Source of the DNA: Alnus glutinosa | Lineage: Eukaryota; Streptophyta; Magnoliopsida; Fagales; Betulaceae | Length of the DNA stretch: 64,000 nt | Direction of reading: 5' to 3' | Assembly: GCF_958979055.1 (NCBI RefSeq) | Contig: NC_084888.1 | Span: 36,413,804-36,477,803 of the forward strand | In this document: positions 58,984 through 64,000 of the stretch, in pieces | Position numbering within the stretch: the first letter of the stretch is position 1 | Layout of the letters: every line of letters begins with the position of its first letter | Notes under the pieces: generated by a model | Seen by the model: only the letters and a program-made list of their open reading frames with translations | Told to the model about the DNA's origin: nothing | Databases searched by the model: none | Made by a program: the position numbers and the translations under genes

Positions 58984-60754
58984 TTAATTGTAGTCGTCAT
59001 ATGATGATGATGCATTGAGTGGGAAGCAAGTCTCTTCACCACCGGTGCTCCAAAGGAAATTGGCATACTTGGAAGCATGAAAAGGGTTGCCTGGCTCAGC
59101 GGCCATTGCCTGCTGGAACCTCTCTTCTGCTCCCCACATGTCCTTTCGTGCCATCCACAAGAATTCTGCATATCGACTCAGTCCTTCGGCTTCAAGTGGG
59201 TCTACAAGCACAGCACGCTTAAAGCACTCTTCTGCCCTGCAATACCCATTAAAATATCAAAAGACAAAAGAGACAACCTTATCAAAGTCTCATACTTTTA
59301 GTAAGCAAACAAAATAACTTCGACAATTCGTTTGAGAGAAACTTCTGTCCTCAATGAATTCAAACAATAACAAGAGTAAATTAGACACTAACCTATCATT
59401 GTCATGAGCGACGAGATAGAGGAATTGGGCATAGTTAGACAGCAGGAGAGGATTATTTGGGTCCTGGTATAAACCCATCTGGTACGAGAGATCAGTCTTA
59501 AAGAAATCCTCATAATCGTCGGATTCCGGCGCCACAGTCACCGGCGAAACAAACCGTTGCATTGTTTCATGATCAAGAGCCTCCCCTCTCATCTCTGCCT
59601 GCATCCTTGAAGCCTCCTCCACCACTGATTTCCACAAGTTCGTCTCTTCCTCTGCACTCAACTTCTTATTCCCAAACAAAGAAGCCTCAGATATCTCATC
59701 ACAAACATGGCTTACTTTGCCGCCACCACCACGATTTCCTATACCAGAAGATGTATCGGAAAACGACCTAAAATCATGCTTAAACTGGGGTCGATTCCTG
59801 TTCTTAGTGTCCGTAATGGTTGCGCAAGATATTTCATGTGTAGCAGCAGCAGTGGCAATAACAATGTTGTCGGCCATGGAAGATACCGTGAAATTAGCCA
59901 AAAGAATCATCACGTAAATCATAAGAGTCGGCGTCCGCGGGAAAACCTGTTAGATTATAAATAAAATGATCAAATTCTTCCCTTCCTATCATCTTAAACT
60001 TTTCAGATATGTGGTGATTTAACAAAACCTGTTGAAAGAGCCACACGAATGATGCATTCAGTTCTCTCTGCATGTTATCAATGATCCCTTGTAAATCTTC
60101 ACCGTAGAGAGTTTCCCTTATATGCAACGCGTAGCTCTGAAGCTCTCGAATCATAAATACCATTGAAGAGAATGCCCTGTTCACAGAACAGTAAGTGAAA
60201 TCCCCTGCTTCTTTCAAGCTCTCTTCCCATTTTTGCTTCCTCTTGATTATGCGAAGCGACAGGGGAATTTCCACCCTGTTCGCTCTCTGCTCGATGCTCA
60301 TGCGAAAAATCTGATCATCTCTCTCCGGCCACTGCGGTGGCTCAGGCTGGATACCTAGCAAAGAAGGCTCCAATACCAAAGATTCCAGCTTCAAAGTTGC
60401 AGTCTGCCGTAACTTGACGCCATCTTCACCTTCAATGTGTCTGGTTTCCTTATCAACTTCGTCGCCATTATCAGAAAAATTTAACCTCTTTTTGAACAAT
60501 TCTTCATCTGGGGATTCATCAAAATTTGCACTGCAAGCTCGCTTTATACTGCTTCCTCTAGAATAACATGACTGGAAATGAGCGGGCTGATAACCTAATC
60601 CACATGCAGGGGATTTATTGCGTCCACAATATATTTTCAACCATGAAGAAGAAGCTCTGTCGGCTGGTTTTGGAGCAGGACAGAGTAAAGAAGGAACCGT
60701 AAGCTGAAAAGTCTGCCAACTCTTCAGCCTTGGACAGAGTACCTTCAATGCCAT
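58984..60754 (-). CDS. TPR-like superfamily protein, 510 aa, 3 exons
   Basis: Exons in coding order 60029-60754, 59393-59946, 58984-59236, closing to 1533 bases; intron 1 is only 82 bp. It resembles the plant TPR-like proteins of about 530-550 aa typified by Arabidopsis At1g07280/At2g29670, whose function is not established. The N-terminus (about 60 residues, Ser/Arg/Lys/Pro-rich, few acids) could be a plastid transit peptide. The conserved core reads FSSMVFMIRELQSYALHIRE and ASFVWLFQQVF, with a hydrophobic stretch TLMIYVMILLANFTV at about 247-261 that may span or touch a membrane. The C-terminus holds tandem TPR-like helices: NPLLLSNYAQFLYLVAHD, AEGLSRYAEFLWMARKD, NPFHASKYANFLWSTGG. Ends NASSSYDDYN. 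Confidence 0.88.
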
Positions 60755-60769
60755 AACCAGTTATCAACC

Positions 60770-63440
60770 CTCAATCTGCTGAAGGAAAAGCAGAGAACCC
60801 ACAAGCAGAGCACAGAGAGAAAACTGGTTAGTTATTAATGAAGAAAAGGCATAGGGGTTGGTTAGTCACAACTCACAAGCCCGTGAAAAAATTAGCTTTT
60901 CGTGTTATATAAAATCTAAATAAGATTCGGAAACACCTCTAGAAGTATTCACTCATGGTTTAAACAAATAGAAAAATTAAATTAAATTACTAATCATAAT
61001 TACGTTGAGCCTAGGTTAATTTCTATAGAAATTACAGTAGATAAAACAGAAAATAATATAAAACAAGTTAGTTAGTAGTTGATTTAGATCTCAAACAAGA
61101 AGCGAACGAAACTTTGAATGAATTAGTTTATAAAATAGAAATAAATAGTTCTAGTGATAACAAAATCCTACTATTATTCTATTGCACAGAAAATATAATG
61201 GCTCTTCAACAAGAAATTCTTGTTCTTCAAGGAATTTGATCATTTTCTTCCCTCTTTTTCTTTTTCCAAGGCATTGAGGAGCATAATGATCGACCCTCTT
61301 CGTACACTAAAAAGTTTTTCTCTTATTTGTGTAATTCTTATTCCTTCTGTCCAACATATGATATCTTTATTAATGTGTTTGAGAGGGTGTATATTGTTTT
61401 TAATTTGAAAAAAAAAAAAAAAAACTGTTGATGTAACGTAAAGATAAATAAATAAATAAAAATTGTTTTTATTTTTTGATGAGTGATTTCGTGTTGTGGG
61501 TTGTTTATATTAATGGTTTTTTTTTTTTTTTTTTAAGAACAGAACACAAAAACAAACGCAGCCGATATTTCCTTCCACTTTCCTGATCACCATTGCAGCA
61601 TGCACAAATTCAAAACTAACCTAAAAGGAAATTGCATGCATACTAATTATACGTAGGTTTGTACGTCAGAAACTCACTGATATCATGGGATCTTCGAATA
61701 CGAAAGATTCGAAGCTGTCGGAGAAGATGATAATGGGCTTTTGGCTCTGGCTTTGGGAAATTTTCATTTATAGGAAGAAAATATATTTATTTCACAAGGG
61801 AAAAAATCAAATAAATCCCTGCCCCCACGAGGTAGAGCCTGTATTCTCTGGTTACATACTATCACACGTAAGGAAGGGCCTGTTGAAATAAAAGGAAAAA
61901 AAATTTTAAGGTTCTTTCTTGGCCAGTACATTGTTAGGTTGCCGACAAACTTAAACATGTGAGTGAGAGGTACTATGATCTACACGTGGCCGTCGATACG
62001 AACGTTAATGCTTTTGTTCCGAGTCATGTGAACGGCCTTTTTCACAGACCAAACATCACGGACGCTCTCGACACGTGAAACTTCTCCGTCAAACTAGCCC
62101 GATTTATATAACCAGGCTTTGGCTATGGTCTCCAAAAAGCCCATTATCATTATAAAGCAAAACTGACCTTCTTAGAAATAGGGTTGAGCACCATCGCTAC
62201 GGACGGATTTCATCCCTACCTCGATCTCGTATCCGCCTCTAGCAGGTGATGTTTTAGGAACCACCGGTTCATTTATGGAGGAGGGCAAAGAACGGCCGTA
62301 TACGCCACCCAATAAATGAGTATTGTTTTAGGTCCCGTTTGTTTAACCCATTATTTCAAATGATTAAGCACGTTGAGTTCAAAATTTGTGGGGTCTATTG
62401 GCCCATTCATTCAAAGTTTTCCTTACAAAACAATCTTTTTCTTCTTTTTTTTTTTTTTCCCGCGTGACTCTGCCACCGGTCATACAACTATTTCGTAACA
62501 AAAAAATGTTGGGCAAGTGTCTTAAATATGCTCATGACCTCAGTTTTAGTACCGTATTAAATCATTAATTATTTTAAAATTTATGTTAATAAATAATAAT
62601 ATATTTAATTATTTAATTAATACTTTAATATAATATTAATTTTATGCATCGTCGAATCCCACAAACACAATTATTAATTATTTATCGATTTATGGTTTTA
62701 CCAATAAGATCAATCATAGCCATTTTCTGTCGAGATGCATAAATCCTTCCGCACATTATACATCGTCAATTCAGTAATTATTTTTCATATTTTATTGTCA
62801 ACTCCCAAGTTGGCAATTTGCCAAGCTACCATGCCCACATAAATAAATTAATTAATTATATTTTTTTTTTCTTTTTGAAGTATATGCCCACATAAATTTG
62901 ATACCCACTTCCAATATCACCCTCGCTTCCTTGTCTCAGATATTGTCGCATATTTTTTTTTTAATTTTTTTTTATAAGAGATATTGTCGCATATCTTCTT
63001 GCCTTGTAAACAAGTTGCTCCTTAAATTTGTAAACGGATATTATATGTTTTTATTCGACACCAATATCAAATACCAACCATTACATGCTTCGTCTTAATC
63101 CTAATTTCACGTGTACTTGTCCCCACCGTTATACGATAACCGACCAACCCTTGGAAATTTCTTACCACTTAATTTATTTATTTTAATTTATTTTTTCAGC
63201 CAAATTAGGATAGAAATTTTATATATGTCAATTTAAATTGAGATTTTTGGATATTAGGTTTATCCGAAATAACACAGAAATTCAGACAATTATTATTGAG
63301 ATTTTGTGTTATAAGTCATCTGAAGAACAGACAAAATCCCAAAATGCTCGTATTATTGTAGATGTTTATTCACAAAATTAATGCCAATTCAAATTTGATG
63401 GATTCAAAACGGTGTTATTGCATGGATCAGGATAGACGTT

Positions 63441-63501
<61 letters not shown>

Positions 63502-64000
63502 TTAAAAAAAAAAAAAAAAAGTGGATCGTAATCCCTTCTCTTAATTAAGCTGTCTGAATTGATGTATTATTCAGGTAGTTTAAGAAGCTCATCCATCCCA
63601 AGTCCGAGGAAAACTTGGGTTCATCTTTGGATCATATATCATTCTTCTGTGCCTTCTTTTTTTTTTAGTGTTTTAGTTTTTTCTTTTCTTTTTTTTTTTA
63701 ATCATCTCCTTCAATTTGACTGCAATTCCAGATTAACTTACTCTTCGAAGTTTGGATCATAATTGGCAGATCAAGATTCGGAAGACCAATTCATAAAAAT
63801 TACAAGTTCATAGAATTTTTTTACACGAAGAGCTAATTCATGAACTAATGGTAAAAATATTAAAAAACTCAGCGAAAAAGAAGTATGACAATACAAAGAA
63901 TTAATTTAACTTGTTCGTTTTTCAAGTGTGTAAACCTAACACTATTAGCTGGAGTCAAACGAGTTGACCTGGAGTCAAACCGAGTCAAACTCACCGGGTC
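60770..64000. other. Intergenic DNA to the end of the window
   Basis: TPR gene upstream region to about 60900, then AT-rich DNA with no recognisable gene. It contains poly-A/T runs (61409-61424, 61518-61534), a long TA microsatellite (63448-63499, about 26 repeats, followed by an A-run) and scattered short frames that match nothing I know. The final bases repeat GAGTCAAAC three times. Confidence 0.45.

Noticed and set aside
1-64000. CRISPR arrays, operons, prokaryotic signals, or a whole LTR retrotransposon
   Set aside because: None seen; tandem repeats lack regular spacers, genes are intron-bearing eukaryotic genes, and no paired terminal repeats with an internal coding region were found.

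Overview
The window is nuclear DNA from a eudicot plant. It is AT-rich, its genes have short GT-AG introns, and every recognisable protein is closest to families known from Arabidopsis and other dicots. It also carries many MITEs, a LINE end, a tRNA-derived SINE and long A/T and TA runs. I cannot name the species. Exon boundaries below were read by eye from reading frame, splice sites and remembered family sequence; no database search was run.

Layout. 0-6.4 kb is repeat-rich intergenic DNA with a hAT-like element. 6.46-19.92 kb is a tandem segmental duplication: unit A (about 6.46-12.91 kb) holds a DCR-type BAHD acyltransferase, a small FAS1-domain membrane protein and a wrecked RPN8 copy; unit B (about 13.00-19.92 kb) holds a second, internally deleted DCR copy and the intact RPN8 gene (26S proteasome lid). 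21.6-23.6 kb holds a LINE 3' end, a small inverted-repeat element and a SINE. 25.4-26.0 kb is WOX5 (minus). 29.8-31.7 kb holds two inverted-repeat elements. 32.9-36.2 kb is eIF3f (minus). 39.1-40.5 kb is a PIP1 aquaporin (minus) with a tRNA-Lys(CTT) gene on the opposite strand inside its first intron. 40.6-52.9 kb is a gene-poor repeat block. 53.0-57.0 kb is a GT64 glycosyltransferase (plus) and 59.0-60.75 kb a TPR-like protein (minus). 60.8-64 kb is intergenic.

The genes do not form a pathway: cuticle acyltransferase, proteasome lid, root stem-cell transcription factor, translation initiation, water channel, sphingolipid-type glycosyltransferase and a TPR protein are ordinary neighbours in a plant genome. 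The most informative region is the tandem duplication. Its breakpoints explain both why the left RPN8 copy lost its start and why the right DCR copy lost most of its promoter; the DCR pair then acquired an exact 168-bp in-frame deletion and a sharply mosaic pattern of similarity. I found no evidence for an undescribed multi-gene system.
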